The notes below the pieces were generated by a model, which was not told where the DNA came from, ran no database searches, and saw only the letters and a program-made list of their open reading frames with translations. A DNA stretch of 64,000 nucleotides. It comes from Oscillospiraceae bacterium (GTDB lineage Bacteria; Bacillota; Clostridia; Oscillospirales; Oscillospiraceae). The translations under genes were made by a program, and so were the position numbers. Positions 23,512 through 32,064 of the stretch are shown here, piece after piece. The number at the start of each line of letters is the position of its first letter. Position 1 is the stretch's first letter. Location: positions 1 to 64,000 of the forward strand of contig SVKK01000002.1 of NCBI GenBank assembly GCA_015068425.1, given 5' to 3'.

Positions 23512-24378
23512 ATGGATTCAATATGGACAGGCGTTGAAAATTTACTCCCGGAGCATTTAAGGCACAGCCTTAAAACCGTGTCGGAGAATATATTGGCAGA
23601 TGCGGAGGAAATAAGACTCAGGACGGGCGTTCATCCAACCCTTCTTTTGCCGCAGGGTGAAATTCCTTTTGGGAAAAACAAGATTGTTTGGAACGATCTG
23701 GCCTTCGTTCTTGATAGAGGCAGCAGAAGCTCGCTGCACTCCGTTTCACGTGAACTGAAAAACGGATATATATCTGCCGGCTTGGGGATAAGAATAGGGG
23801 TTTGCGGGAGACTGTGCTCGGGAGGAATTGAAAGCTTTCAGGATGTTTCATCGGTAGCCATTCGCATACCACATGAGATAAGAGGTGTAGGGTGTGAAAC
23901 AATAAAATCCATTGCCCCGTATGAAAATTCAGTTTTGATTATTTCTCCCCCGGGAGGAGGGAAAACAACCTTCCTGCGGGAATTGATACGAAGCGCTTCT
24001 GAAGGGGGAAAGAGGGTTGCTGTCTGTGATGAGCGAAACGAAATAGCGGCGATGTGGAAGGGCAAGGCGGCATTTGACCTTGGAATACATACTGACGTGC
24101 TCGTTGGAGCGGGAAAAGCGGAAGGAATAACTATGCTTATGCGAAGTATGAATCCTGAAATAATTGCGGTTGATGAAATAAGCGCCGAGGAGGATATAAA
24201 AGCCATTGAACAAGCCGCAGGATGCGGCGCTGTTATATTTGCAAGTGTACACGGTTCGGATATAAAAGAGCTGAGAAAAAGACCCTCCATAAATGAACTG
24301 TTGGGAATGGAAATATTTAAAAGAGCAGTTATTATTTGCGGCAGAGAAAAACGCAGATATGAGTTGATTAATTTATGA
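23512..24378 (+). CDS. spoIIIAA: Stage III sporulation protein AA (secretion-type ATPase)
   Basis: ATPase of the SpoIIIA-SpoIIQ feeding-tube apparatus between mother cell and forespore, related to type II/IV secretion ATPases. The 288-residue protein has Walker A PPGGGKTT (146-153) and a Walker B region near AVDEISAEEDIKA. The start is ATG after GGGGTGAGA. Its 3' end overlaps spoIIIAB by 4 bp. It is essential for SigG activity in Bacillus. The rest of the operon is displaced about 4 kb downstream by three opposite-strand genes. Confidence 0.95.
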   Translation: MDSIWTGVENLLPEHLRHSLKTVSENILADAEEIRLRTGVHPTLLLPQGEIPFGKNKIVWNDLAFVLDRGSRSSLHSVSRELKNGYISAGLGIRIGVCGRLCSGGIESFQDVSSVAIRIPHEIRGVGCETIKSIAPYENSVLIISPPGGGKTTFLRELIRSASEGGKRVAVCDERNEIAAMWKGKAAFDLGIHTDVLVGAGKAEGITMLMRSMNPEIIAVDEISAEEDIKAIEQAAGCGAVIFASVHGSDIKELRKRPSINELLGMEIFKRAVIICGREKRRYELINL

Positions 24379-24875
24379 CAGCAAAGCTTATAGGCGTGGT
24401 TTTATTTGTCATATGCGGCGGAATAATAGGATATGGGAGATTGAGGGAAATTAAAAGGCAGCTTGCTGTTATTGAAGAAATGGATAGCTCCCTTGCCTTG
24501 ATGGAAAGTGAAATTGCTCTTTGCGAAAGATCCTTGCCGGATATATTCGAGAACCTGACCTTAAAATGCGCAAAACATTGCAGCGGTGCTTTCTCAAAAA
24601 TGAGAGACGTTTGTTTGGTAAGCAGTGCCGGAGAAGCCTGGCGCGGAGGCGTTGAAACGTTAGAACTGGTGGGAGAGGCAGAAAACGCTCTCTTGGCGCT
24701 TGGAGGAGTTTTAGGGGCAACGGACGGAAAAAGACAAAGCGCGGAAATTGCAAATGCAAGAATAACACTGCTTGCTGTGAAGGAAAAACTCAGTAAGGAG
24801 ATGAATGAGAAAGGCAAAAGTTATCCGCTGCTTGGTTTTTGCATTGCGGGAATTGTTGCGCTTATGCTGGTATAA
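24375..24875 (+). CDS. spoIIIAB: Stage III sporulation protein AB
   Basis: Membrane protein of 166 residues with an N-terminal helix (about 4-20), a cytoplasmic helical domain and a C-terminal hydrophobic anchor (about 150-166), the known SpoIIIAB layout resembling GspF-type proteins. The SLALMESEIALCERSLPDIF helix is typical. It overlaps spoIIIAA (ATGA-type junction). A strong terminator directly follows, so transcription from the spoIIIAA promoter should stop here and not reach spoIIIAC. Confidence 0.92.
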   Translation: MTAKLIGVVLFVICGGIIGYGRLREIKRQLAVIEEMDSSLALMESEIALCERSLPDIFENLTLKCAKHCSGAFSKMRDVCLVSSAGEAWRGGVETLELVGEAENALLALGGVLGATDGKRQSAEIANARITLLAVKEKLSKEMNEKGKSYPLLGFCIAGIVALMLV

Positions 24876-24880
24876 AGTAA

Positions 24881-24914
24881 AAAAGGCAGACTGTCTAAGC
24901 AGTCTGCCTTTTTC
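24881..24914. terminator. Bidirectional terminator after spoIIIAB
   Basis: Arms AAAAGGCAGACTG (24881-24893) and CAGTCTGCCTTTTT (24900-24913) with A and T tracts. It isolates spoIIIAA-AB from the convergent glycosyltransferase operon. Confidence 0.92.
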
Positions 24915-24915
24915 A

Positions 24916-26043
24916 TTATGTATTTTTGAAGACCCATGCTTTCTGTATACGATAGGATATAAAGAAGAGCATAGTATCCACAGCGGCTTTAAGCAATGTG
25001 AGTATCCAGGAGGCACTTGTGGAAACAAGCTGACCAAGCAGCCAAACAAGAGCGGCGGATACACAAAGCTGCAAAACGCAAAGAATGTAGTATCTAATAA
25101 TTGTTGAGCCGTAATTTCCTTTTTTGGCGAAGACAAAACTTTTGTTGAGATTAAAATTCACGAAACTGGATATCGCTCTGGCAACGAAGGTGCAAAGCCA
25201 AACAGCGGCAACGCCTTCAGCGAAGGATTCTCCTCCCAAAACTGTAAGAAGCATATGCAGCAGCCAGAATGCCAGTAGATCTACTGCTGAGGATGCGCAG
25301 GATGAGAGGACATACTTAAAAAAACGGAAAAGACGTCTGAAAATATGAGCAAATATAAGCTTATAAATGCGTATAGAGTCGCGCACAGGACGGAAGTGGG
25401 AGCAGGAGTTGTTGTCCTCGTACACGGTGTCTATTTCCACCTCAACGAAGGGAAGTCCAGCACTGTGAAGCTCAAGGAGCATATTACTTTCGTACTCATA
25501 GCGCTCTCCGCGAATTTCGAGGAGTTTTGGGAAGTTCTCCCTGTTTATAGCACGAAGTCCGGTCTGCGTATCGCTGATAGTGATGCCGCAAAGGATTTTG
25601 AATATGGACGCGGTGAGCTTGTTTCCGCTCTTGCTTCTTGGGGGAACGTGGGGCATATCAAAGTTTCTGCATCCAAGAACAAGGCTGTTGCTGTTTGCTG
25701 CGGATGCCTTGGAACATGCGAGAATGTCCTTGAGAAGATGCTGACCGTCTCCGTCAACGGTTACGGCGAATTCTATGTCGGGACGAGAATCTATAAGGTA
25801 GGAAAACGCGGTTTTCAGTCCAGCGCCCTTTCCTCGATTGATCTCGTGGGTAAGAACAGTTACCTGCTCAAATTCGGCAAGCTGCCTGAAGGGGGTCTTG
25901 TGCTCATCATCACTGCCGTCATCGACAAGGATGACGGTGCCAAATCCCGCACAAACAAGCTCATTTACGACTTGGCAGAGCTTCTCTGTTGGGTTAAGCG
26001 ATGGCAAAATCACTGCGAATTTATTAATGTCAAAGTTGTTCAT
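24916..26043 (-). CDS. Glycosyltransferase family 2 fused to a GtrA-like membrane domain
   Basis: A 375-residue two-domain protein. Residues 1-230 form a GT-A fold of the polyprenyl-phosphate (DPM1-like) type: VILPSLNPTEKL, LVDDGSDDE, TVDGDGQHL with its Asp-x-Asp metal site, and DTQTGLRAI. Residues 240-370 are a four-helix GtrA domain (FVNFNLNKSFVF). It probably loads a sugar on a lipid carrier and helps move it across the membrane for decoration of a surface polymer. The ATG at 26043 follows AGAGGAAAC. Last gene of a three-gene unit set into the spoIIIA operon. Confidence 0.93.
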   Translation of the reverse strand: MNNFDINKFAVILPSLNPTEKLCQVVNELVCAGFGTVILVDDGSDDEHKTPFRQLAEFEQVTVLTHEINRGKGAGLKTAFSYLIDSRPDIEFAVTVDGDGQHLLKDILACSKASAANSNSLVLGCRNFDMPHVPPRSKSGNKLTASIFKILCGITISDTQTGLRAINRENFPKLLEIRGERYEYESNMLLELHSAGLPFVEVEIDTVYEDNNSCSHFRPVRDSIRIYKLIFAHIFRRLFRFFKYVLSSCASSAVDLLAFWLLHMLLTVLGGESFAEGVAAVWLCTFVARAISSFVNFNLNKSFVFAKKGNYGSTIIRYYILCVLQLCVSAALVWLLGQLVSTSASWILTLLKAAVDTMLFFISYRIQKAWVFKNT

Positions 26044-26062
26044 ATTGTTTCCTCTTAAATGT

Positions 26063-27367
26063 TTACTGGAGGGCTGCGCCCATGGCAGAAACATAATATT
26101 GTCCGTCGATTTTCTCGATGAAAATAAGGTTGCCTGACTTTACATTCAGGTCATCGGAACCGAGAGTATAGCTTATATCATAGGAAATTGAGCAAACATA
26201 TTTATCGTTACCCAGAGGAATAAGGTCATAATAGTCAATGCTGTTATACTGAAGACCTTTTGTTGTAGCCCATGCAATATTTTCTATAGTATCGGCGGTG
26301 AGCTTATAAAATTCACTGTCCTTGAGAAGGTATTTTGAGAGGGCGGCAAAGTTTGCTCTTGCTGAATCGTTTTTGTCTGCAGAAAAGTCTACGTAGGCAT
26401 AGATAAAGCCTTCAATAAACTCTGCAAGTTCTCCCTCAACGGTATAACTTGCTCCGGGAATGTAGCACATTCCGAGAGCATTTGCTATGGGATAAACCTC
26501 CTGACCGTCGTGAACAACTCTTATGCTGCAGTCACTGTAGAGTCTGGAGCACTCATAAAGCATAACGGAATTATCACCGGTATCCAGCCCGAGATCCACA
26601 GGTGAGCAGTACTCATCAGAGATTTCGGTTCCGTTGATATATATTTGGGAGTCGGGAAGAGCACAGAAGCTGAAGCTGCCAACAGGTTCGGGGAGAAAAG
26701 CAACCTCGTGCGCGGAAACAGCCTGAGCATTCAGCTCAACGCCGTTTGTGTCAAATGCTTTGATTTCAGCGGGTCCCATCATATCTTTGATCTCATAAAG
26801 CTCAGCCTCAGGAGCAATGTCAAAACTGTGTTCAAGGCTGACATCCATATCTGCAAGGCCGCTTATGTATGATTTATCCACTTGTACTCCGTTGATATGA
26901 ACAGTTGAACCTGTTGGAGCGGAAATGCTTATGTCGCTTCCGCCCGGCATGTAAAACTCCCAATCAGCAAAACGCCAGTCGTTGAGGCCAAAGCCCACAT
27001 CTTCTCCGGCAACAAAACTGAGTGTACAGATGCGGGATGAGCCGAGACGGACGACAAACTGTTTCATATCACCCTCATCGGGCAGGGAACTCCAGCTGAT
27101 TTCGGCATTTTCATCTATACCAAAGTCGGAGAGTGCGGCGTCCGCCTTAGTAAATTCATTGAAACCATCAGCAACAAGCTTGTTGAGTCCGTCAATCCAG
27201 AAGCTGTGCTCTCTTGCTGCCATAAAATCTTCCATAGCGTTGTCCGGACGGGAAGCTTCGTAGGAAACAAGAAAACGGTTTAGAACGAAAAGACCTGCGC
27301 CGATTATGACTATAAGCACAAGGCAGTAAATAATGAGGGAGCGGAGAAAGATATTTTTCTTTTTCAT
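26063..27367 (-). CDS. Membrane-anchored extracellular protein of unknown function (TcaA-like repeats)
   Basis: A 434-residue protein with a short cytoplasmic start, one membrane helix (about 9-30) and a large outside part. Two beta units contain the phrases TVHINGVQVDKSY and QIYINGTEISDEY, resembling the repeated beta domains of TcaA-type proteins. The last 110 residues look like a cystatin/NTF2-like fold ending KIDGQYYVSAM. The ATG at 27367 overlaps the stop of the upstream gene (TGATGA), so it is translationally coupled. Function unknown. Context suggests envelope glycan modification or binding. Confidence 0.82.
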   Translation of the reverse strand: MKKKNIFLRSLIIYCLVLIVIIGAGLFVLNRFLVSYEASRPDNAMEDFMAAREHSFWIDGLNKLVADGFNEFTKADAALSDFGIDENAEISWSSLPDEGDMKQFVVRLGSSRICTLSFVAGEDVGFGLNDWRFADWEFYMPGGSDISISAPTGSTVHINGVQVDKSYISGLADMDVSLEHSFDIAPEAELYEIKDMMGPAEIKAFDTNGVELNAQAVSAHEVAFLPEPVGSFSFCALPDSQIYINGTEISDEYCSPVDLGLDTGDNSVMLYECSRLYSDCSIRVVHDGQEVYPIANALGMCYIPGASYTVEGELAEFIEGFIYAYVDFSADKNDSARANFAALSKYLLKDSEFYKLTADTIENIAWATTKGLQYNSIDYYDLIPLGNDKYVCSISYDISYTLGSDDLNVKSGNLIFIEKIDGQYYVSAMGAALQ

Positions 27368-28614
27368 CACTTAACATCCTCCTCGCTGAGCACAATTATT
27401 CCGGTGGGCAGACCGCGCTGACCGACAAGAGAGGAACTTATGTTCAAAAATTCGCCTTCATAAAGCATAGTTGAGGAACTGCCGCCATCCAGATTCAGTG
27501 CATTTACAGCACCGAAAGAAAGCATAACATCGGCAACGTCCTCATATGTAGCGCCCATGGAACCAACCTGTCTGCCGTTGATAACAAGCAAAAGCATAGC
27601 GCCGTCACTGCGCTGACCTATTGCGGTGCGGGGGTTGAGTCCGCTGCTGAGTCCGTCGCATTTTTCTCCGTTAACAACAAGAACAGGGCCGAAAGAAACT
27701 GCCCATTCAGCATCAAGAGCCATGGCCTCATTGCCGGTCATATTGCCAACGTGCATAATACCGTCGTGGTCTATAACCATAGTGGCTGCGCGGGTGTTTG
27801 CTCCGTAGAGGAGCTTGCCTTCATGGATGACAACGCCGAGAGGAATTCCGCCGTTTCCGCCGCCGTTGGGATCATCAAATCCGCCGGCATTGGTGCCGCC
27901 GACACCGTCATATGCGGCAATCATTTCATCGAGTAGCTGTCCGCGTATTCCGAGACTTTGAGATACGCCAACGATAACTCGTTCGGGATCGGAAACAATC
28001 ATCATTTTTCCGTTGAATGTGCTTCCGCTGACATCAACTATCTCAATGGGAGCAACATCATCCGTTTGCTCGCTTTTCTCGCCGTCCTCGTTTTTGTGGG
28101 CAATAGAGATAAGGCTTGTGTCGACCTGTTCCAGAAAATCGTCGGGCTTGTTTGCTTCTTCAATGAGAAGAATTTCTTCCTCGCTAAGAAATATTTCGGC
28201 AACAAAGCCCGCTGCACTTGTCTCGCGGAGGGAGAGAACAAAAAGATCTCGTATACTTTCGCTGGGGCCGTAGCTAAGCATATAAATAACCCCGAGAGCG
28301 CCGCCGAGAATTATTACAACTGTTGCCAGCACAAAGCTGAGAATTCTTGCGATAATACCGAAAAATCCGGGTCTTTTTTTCGCGGGTATATCTTTGCTTT
28401 CTGCTGCGGATGCTGCTGCAGGAGCAGGACAAGGCTCTGTATCAACTTCTTCTGCAGCAGGTGCAATGACAGGTTCCTCCGTTTTGTCGATGACTTTGAC
28501 AGAGGAAAACTGCTTTTCAGCGGCATATTCGATTTCGGCGAGCTCCTCGGGACTTAAAAATCCGGACAAGTCAAGTTCGCCGTCATCTACAAAATTTGTG
28601 AATTTGTTATCCAT
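27367..28614 (-). CDS. Phosphodiester glycosidase (NAGPA-domain) family membrane protein
   Basis: From the ATG at 28614, 415 residues: an acidic cytoplasmic tail with a Pro/Ala linker (1-85), one membrane helix (about 90-113), then an extracellular NAGPA domain (about 205-410). Family motifs are GGTNAGGFDD, the GVVIHEGKLLYG strand and ALNLDGGSSSTM. Such domains cleave sugar-phosphodiester bonds, for example GlcNAc-1-P linked to an acceptor. The open frame runs upstream to 28818, but a TATAAT-like box lies inside that stretch and the N-terminal addition has no good ribosome binding site. An ATG at 28704 is the main alternative. First gene of the three-gene insert. Confidence 0.88.
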   Translation of the reverse strand: MDNKFTNFVDDGELDLSGFLSPEELAEIEYAAEKQFSSVKVIDKTEEPVIAPAAEEVDTEPCPAPAAASAAESKDIPAKKRPGFFGIIARILSFVLATVVIILGGALGVIYMLSYGPSESIRDLFVLSLRETSAAGFVAEIFLSEEEILLIEEANKPDDFLEQVDTSLISIAHKNEDGEKSEQTDDVAPIEIVDVSGSTFNGKMMIVSDPERVIVGVSQSLGIRGQLLDEMIAAYDGVGGTNAGGFDDPNGGGNGGIPLGVVIHEGKLLYGANTRAATMVIDHDGIMHVGNMTGNEAMALDAEWAVSFGPVLVVNGEKCDGLSSGLNPRTAIGQRSDGAMLLLVINGRQVGSMGATYEDVADVMLSFGAVNALNLDGGSSSTMLYEGEFLNISSSLVGQRGLPTGIIVLSEEDVK

Positions 28615-28841
28615 AGTATATTTGTTATCCTCACAATCGGTTTTTAGGCTATTTTGTTGTTGGGCATAATCATCCAATTTAATTTCAGCATCATTATAAC
28701 ACATAGTGCGAAAAAATCCAGATTTATTTATTAAATGTCGATTATTAATTACAAAAGACAGGTATTTTTCCATTGAAGCATAAGTTGGCAAGGCGGTGAA
28801 TAGAAATAGGACAAACACACAGAACGAAGAGGTACATAAGT

Positions 28842-29036
28842 ATGGAAGTAGAGCTCATTTTTAAGATTGCAGCAGTTGGAATACTTGTAGCGGTTCTCAA
28901 CATTCTTCTCTCCCGATCCGGAAGGGACGAGCAGGCACTTATGGTTACAATAGCCGGGCTTGTATGCGTTCTTGTAATTGTTGTGAGGGAAATTAGTGAT
29001 CTTTTTTCACTGATAAAAGATTTGTTCGCACTTTAA
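28842..29036 (+). CDS. spoIIIAC: Stage III sporulation protein AC
   Basis: A 64-residue membrane protein with two helices separated by a short loop containing SRSGRDEQ, as in all SpoIIIAC proteins. It is part of the SpoIIIA export or feeding complex. AGAGGTACATAAGT precedes the ATG. Because three genes and terminators separate it from spoIIIAB, spoIIIAC-AH needs its own promoter in 28615-28841. A CATAAGTT box at about 28779 could be a SigE -10, but no matching -35 is clear. Confidence 0.94.
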   Translation: MEVELIFKIAAVGILVAVLNILLSRSGRDEQALMVTIAGLVCVLVIVVREISDLFSLIKDLFAL

Positions 29037-29038
29037 AA

Positions 29039-29425
29039 ATGGAGCTTTTGTTAAAACTGAGCGCGGTGGCCATATTGGCAAGCGGCATATGCCTTGTTCT
29101 TAAAAAGAACAGTCCCGAAATGGGACTTGCTTTGGCCATACTTGTAAGCGTGGGCTCGGTCACGCTTATTGTAGAATTAATAAGGCCTATACTCAAGTTC
29201 CTTGAGGAAGCGGGACGCCTGGGAGGATTATCCGGTGTTTTGTTTCATTCCCTGCTAAAGTGTCTGGGAATAGGAGTATGGTCTAAAATTGCATCGGAAA
29301 TATGTAAGGACAGCGGACAGGGAGCTATTGGAGGCAGCATAGATCTTGCGGGTGCGGTTTGCGCTCTTTATTGTGCATTGCCAATTTTGAATACACTTAT
29401 CGATATGCTGGAGGAGCTGATTTGA
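29039..29425 (+). CDS. spoIIIAD: Stage III sporulation protein AD
   Basis: A 128-residue membrane protein with three to four helices, homologous to SpoIIIAC in its first half (SAVAILASGICLVLKKNSPEMG). The GTG/ATG region follows the spoIIIAC stop by 2 bp. Its TGA overlaps the TTG start of spoIIIAE. A conserved helix-loop KIASEICKDSGQGAIGGS lies at about 84-101. Part of the mother-cell complex joined to the forespore by SpoIIIAH-SpoIIQ. Confidence 0.94.
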   Translation: MELLLKLSAVAILASGICLVLKKNSPEMGLALAILVSVGSVTLIVELIRPILKFLEEAGRLGGLSGVLFHSLLKCLGIGVWSKIASEICKDSGQGAIGGSIDLAGAVCALYCALPILNTLIDMLEELI

Positions 29426-30492
29426 AAAAACTTGCTGTCGTACTGTTTGTAATAGCAGCATTTGTATTCGTGCCAACATGTGTATCCGCAGCGTTTGAAG
29501 GCTCTGAATTGGAAAAAGCGCTGCCGGAGAGTGCCGGCGAAATATTGGGCGCATCTACTGTGGAAGGTGCCAGTGCGGATGGAATACTTGCCGGATTGTC
29601 AGACTATTTGAAAAACAATATCCGCAAGGAGCTTTCCTCAGCTCTCAGACCTGTGTGTTCGATTATTGGTGCATCGGTAATATGCAGTGTTGCGGACGGA
29701 TTGCAAATAAAAAAGGACTTTGATTATGTCAACCTAACTGGGTGCTTGCTTGTGACAGTCGGATCTGTTGCCGATGTGAATTCAGTGGCTTCCATGGGGA
29801 GACAAGCGGTTATGGATATACATGAATTTTCCCTTGTGCTTCTTCCAATGCTATCCTCTGCCGCGGCTGCTGCGGGAGCGGTGAGCTCGGCCGCGGCAAA
29901 ATATGCGGCAACAGCGCTTTTTATGGATATAATGCTCTCCGCTGCAGAAAAACTAATGCTGCCCGTACTTGGAGCCTATATAGCTGCAACGGTTTCATCT
30001 GCAGCTATTGGTGACGGCCGACTGAAGGGTGTTGTTAAGTTTATGAAATGGACGAGCAAAAAATCTTTGATATGTGTTGTTTCAATTTTTACATTTTATC
30101 TGGGAGTTACAGGGATTGCAGCATCCGGAGCAGATGCTGCGGCCGTTAAAACTGCCAAAGCGGTTATCGGATCATTCGTTCCGGTAGTTGGTAAAATGGT
30201 TGCCGGGGCATCTGACAGTATAGCGGCTGGTGCCGGACTAATTCGAAACAGCATAGGTATATTTGGACTGGGCGGAGTGCTTGCGGCATGTGCCGCACCT
30301 TTTCTTTCAATTGGACTTAGGTATTTGCTTTTCAAAGCGATTGCATCTGTTGTCAGTGTAATGTCGAATGAAAGACTCGGATCTCTGGTTGATGGAATTG
30401 GGCAAGCCTATGGCATGCTGCTCGGGCTTGTTGGCACAACTGCAATTTTTATGTTCATATCAATATTATCTCTTATCAGGACGGTGGTTTGA
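29422..30492 (+). CDS. spoIIIAE: Stage III sporulation protein AE
   Basis: Polytopic membrane protein of 356 residues, with an N-terminal signal-like helix (KKLAVVLFVIAAFVFVP) and about seven further helices. TTG at 29422 is chosen as start: it overlaps the spoIIIAD stop as TTGA and has GGAGGAG 8 nt upstream. The in-frame ATG at 29359 lies deep in spoIIIAD. The central soluble segment and the GIFGLGGVLAACAAPF helix are characteristic. It resembles a permease-like component of the SpoIIIA machine. Confidence 0.94.
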   Translation: MKKLAVVLFVIAAFVFVPTCVSAAFEGSELEKALPESAGEILGASTVEGASADGILAGLSDYLKNNIRKELSSALRPVCSIIGASVICSVADGLQIKKDFDYVNLTGCLLVTVGSVADVNSVASMGRQAVMDIHEFSLVLLPMLSSAAAAAGAVSSAAAKYAATALFMDIMLSAAEKLMLPVLGAYIAATVSSAAIGDGRLKGVVKFMKWTSKKSLICVVSIFTFYLGVTGIAASGADAAAVKTAKAVIGSFVPVVGKMVAGASDSIAAGAGLIRNSIGIFGLGGVLAACAAPFLSIGLRYLLFKAIASVVSVMSNERLGSLVDGIGQAYGMLLGLVGTTAIFMFISILSLIRTVV

Positions 30493-30977
30493 TGCTTAGC
30501 TTTTTGCGAAGCTGGATATTGGGTCTTGCCGGAGCGGCAATATTCTGCGGTTTAATTACAGAGCTTTGTCCGTCCGGGGCAGCAAAAAAGGTTCTTAAAC
30601 TTTTGTGCGGTGCTGTTATGTCCATAGCGCTTGTTTCGCCCTTAATAAAACTGGACATGCCTTCTTACTCCTTGAATTTGGCAAAGTATCGCAACCATGC
30701 GGAGAACATAAGTTTATCCGCAAAAAATGAAGCAGACAGCTATTCTCGTTCATTCATAGAAGAGCAATGCCGAGCATATATATTGGACAAAGCGGTGAGC
30801 CTTGGAATTCATGTGAACGACGCAGCTGTAAAAATGAAATGGAACAGCGCAGGATTCTGGTATCCCTATGAGTGCATAATCAATGGAGATTACAACGCCG
30901 TCCTTGCCGATTATATTGAATGTGAGCTTGGGCTTGGTGCAGACAAACAAAAGTGGAGGACGGATGAAAATACATGA
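30492..30977 (+). CDS. spoIIIAF: Stage III sporulation protein AF
   Basis: A 161-residue protein with two N-terminal helices (about 5-22 and 32-50) and a soluble ring-building-type domain (about 85-155, EQCRAYILDKAVSLGIHV). This is the usual SpoIIIAF layout, and the family domain can form ring-like assemblies. The ATG overlaps the spoIIIAE stop (TGATG). Its 3' end overlaps spoIIIAG by 14 bp. Placement between AE and AG settles the assignment. Confidence 0.92.
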   Translation: MLSFLRSWILGLAGAAIFCGLITELCPSGAAKKVLKLLCGAVMSIALVSPLIKLDMPSYSLNLAKYRNHAENISLSAKNEADSYSRSFIEEQCRAYILDKAVSLGIHVNDAAVKMKWNSAGFWYPYECIINGDYNAVLADYIECELGLGADKQKWRTDENT

Positions 30978-31335
30978 TTTTAGCGCTCTTACAAAGAGCC
31001 TTGGAAAGAATAAATATTTGCTGTTATTTCTGGTGCTTGCGCTTGTGCTTATGTTGCTTCCATCCGGAAGGGACAAAGAAAAAGACACCGTGCAGTCTCA
31101 GGGCAGCGAACTGGAATCATCCGGAATTCCTCTTGATACGGAAAGCGCAAGGCTTTCTGAGTTTTTAAGTTTGATGGAGGGTGTTGGAGAAGCAAGGGTT
31201 CTGCTTAGCGCTGAGGGCGCGGTGATTTTATGTGAAGGAGCCGATAACAGCTCGGTCCGCCTTTATGTGACAAACGCTGTTTCTGTCTATACCGGACTTG
31301 GCAGCGATAAGATACGCATAATTAAATTGAAATGA
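30964..31335 (+). CDS. spoIIIAG: Stage III sporulation protein AG (short form)
   Basis: A 123-residue protein with a single N-terminal membrane helix (KYLLLFLVLALVLMLLPSG, about 17-35) and a short ring-building-motif domain containing LSEFLSLMEGVGEARVLLSAEGAVILCEGAD. It is clearly shorter than the roughly 200-residue Bacillus protein, lacking much of the beta-insert. GGAGG precedes the ATG at 30964. It forms the large ring of the SpoIIIA channel in Bacillus. The short version may build a smaller one. Operon position supports the call. Confidence 0.88.
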   Translation: MKIHDFSALTKSLGKNKYLLLFLVLALVLMLLPSGRDKEKDTVQSQGSELESSGIPLDTESARLSEFLSLMEGVGEARVLLSAEGAVILCEGADNSSVRLYVTNAVSVYTGLGSDKIRIIKLK

Positions 31336-31356
31336 TATTCGGGAGGCGTTTTAAGA

Positions 31357-31932
31357 GTGAAGAAAAATCTCAAAAGGAACATAGTAATGTGTGCGGTGCT
31401 GCTTTTCGTCTGTGCATCGGTTTATCTTAACTGGAGTTATAATAACCGATGGGGTAAAGCTGATGAAGCAATGGTTGAGGCGGAAGATGCAGCTATGGAG
31501 GAATCGGAAATGCTGTATGAGCAGGCGCTCGCTGAAGAAGAGCAGGAAAGCGAGGCAGTCAACGGATACTTTGCATCTGCAAGACTTACAAGACAACAGT
31601 CCCGTGACGAAGCTTTGAGCCTTCTTGAAACAGCTGCAGCTTCCGAGAGTGCCAGTCAGGAGACAATAGATTCGGCTATGGAATCAATTGCGGCAATGGC
31701 AACATGGAGTATGCAGGAAGCTCAGATTGAAAATCTTCTTCTGGCAAAGGATTTTGATGAGTGCGTTGCATATATAAGCGGTGACCGTGTTACCGTTGCC
31801 GTTCCTGCGCCTGATGAAGGTCTCAGTGATGCCACTGTGGCAAGAATAACGGATACAATAACAAGCGAAACTGAGTATGCAGCAAGCCAGCTCACCATAA
31901 TTGAAGTAAAGAATAATAGCGAGAGTAATTGA
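31357..31932 (+). CDS. spoIIIAH: Stage III sporulation protein AH
   Basis: A 191-residue protein with one N-terminal membrane helix (VMCAVLLFVCASVYLNW), an acidic helical region and the YscJ/FliF-like ring-building domain (about 85-185) that binds SpoIIQ across the intermembrane space. Typical phrases are YFASARLTRQQSRDEAL and ENLLLAKDFDECVAYI. The start is GTG at 31357 after GGGAGG. The last gene of the operon, followed by a strong terminator. Confidence 0.93.
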   Translation: MKKNLKRNIVMCAVLLFVCASVYLNWSYNNRWGKADEAMVEAEDAAMEESEMLYEQALAEEEQESEAVNGYFASARLTRQQSRDEALSLLETAAASESASQETIDSAMESIAAMATWSMQEAQIENLLLAKDFDECVAYISGDRVTVAVPAPDEGLSDATVARITDTITSETEYAASQLTIIEVKNNSESN

Positions 31933-31940
31933 GCTTGGGA

Positions 31941-31983
31941 AATGGGCTTTTAGGTTATGTAAACCTGAAAGCCCATTTTTTGT
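31941..31983 (+). terminator. Terminator of spoIIIAC-AH
   Basis: 16-nt arms (31941-31956 and 31962-31977, core TGGGCTTTTAGGTT / AACCTGAAAGCCCA) followed by T6. Confidence 0.9.
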
Positions 31984-32064
31984 AATAAAAAATGAATTTA
32001 CTATTTATTTTTTATTTATGTTGTGATAATATACTTTAGTCAATAAATTACGGAGGTAATTTCA

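Noticed and set aside
28750..28841. SigE promoter for spoIIIAC-AH at the CATAAGTT box
   Set aside because: A promoter is required here by the gene order, but no -35 match was found at proper distance, so it is not listed as a feature.
24368..28842. Gene loss in the spoIIIA operon
   Set aside because: All eight genes AA to AH were found intact on both sides of the insertion, so the operon is split and not incomplete.
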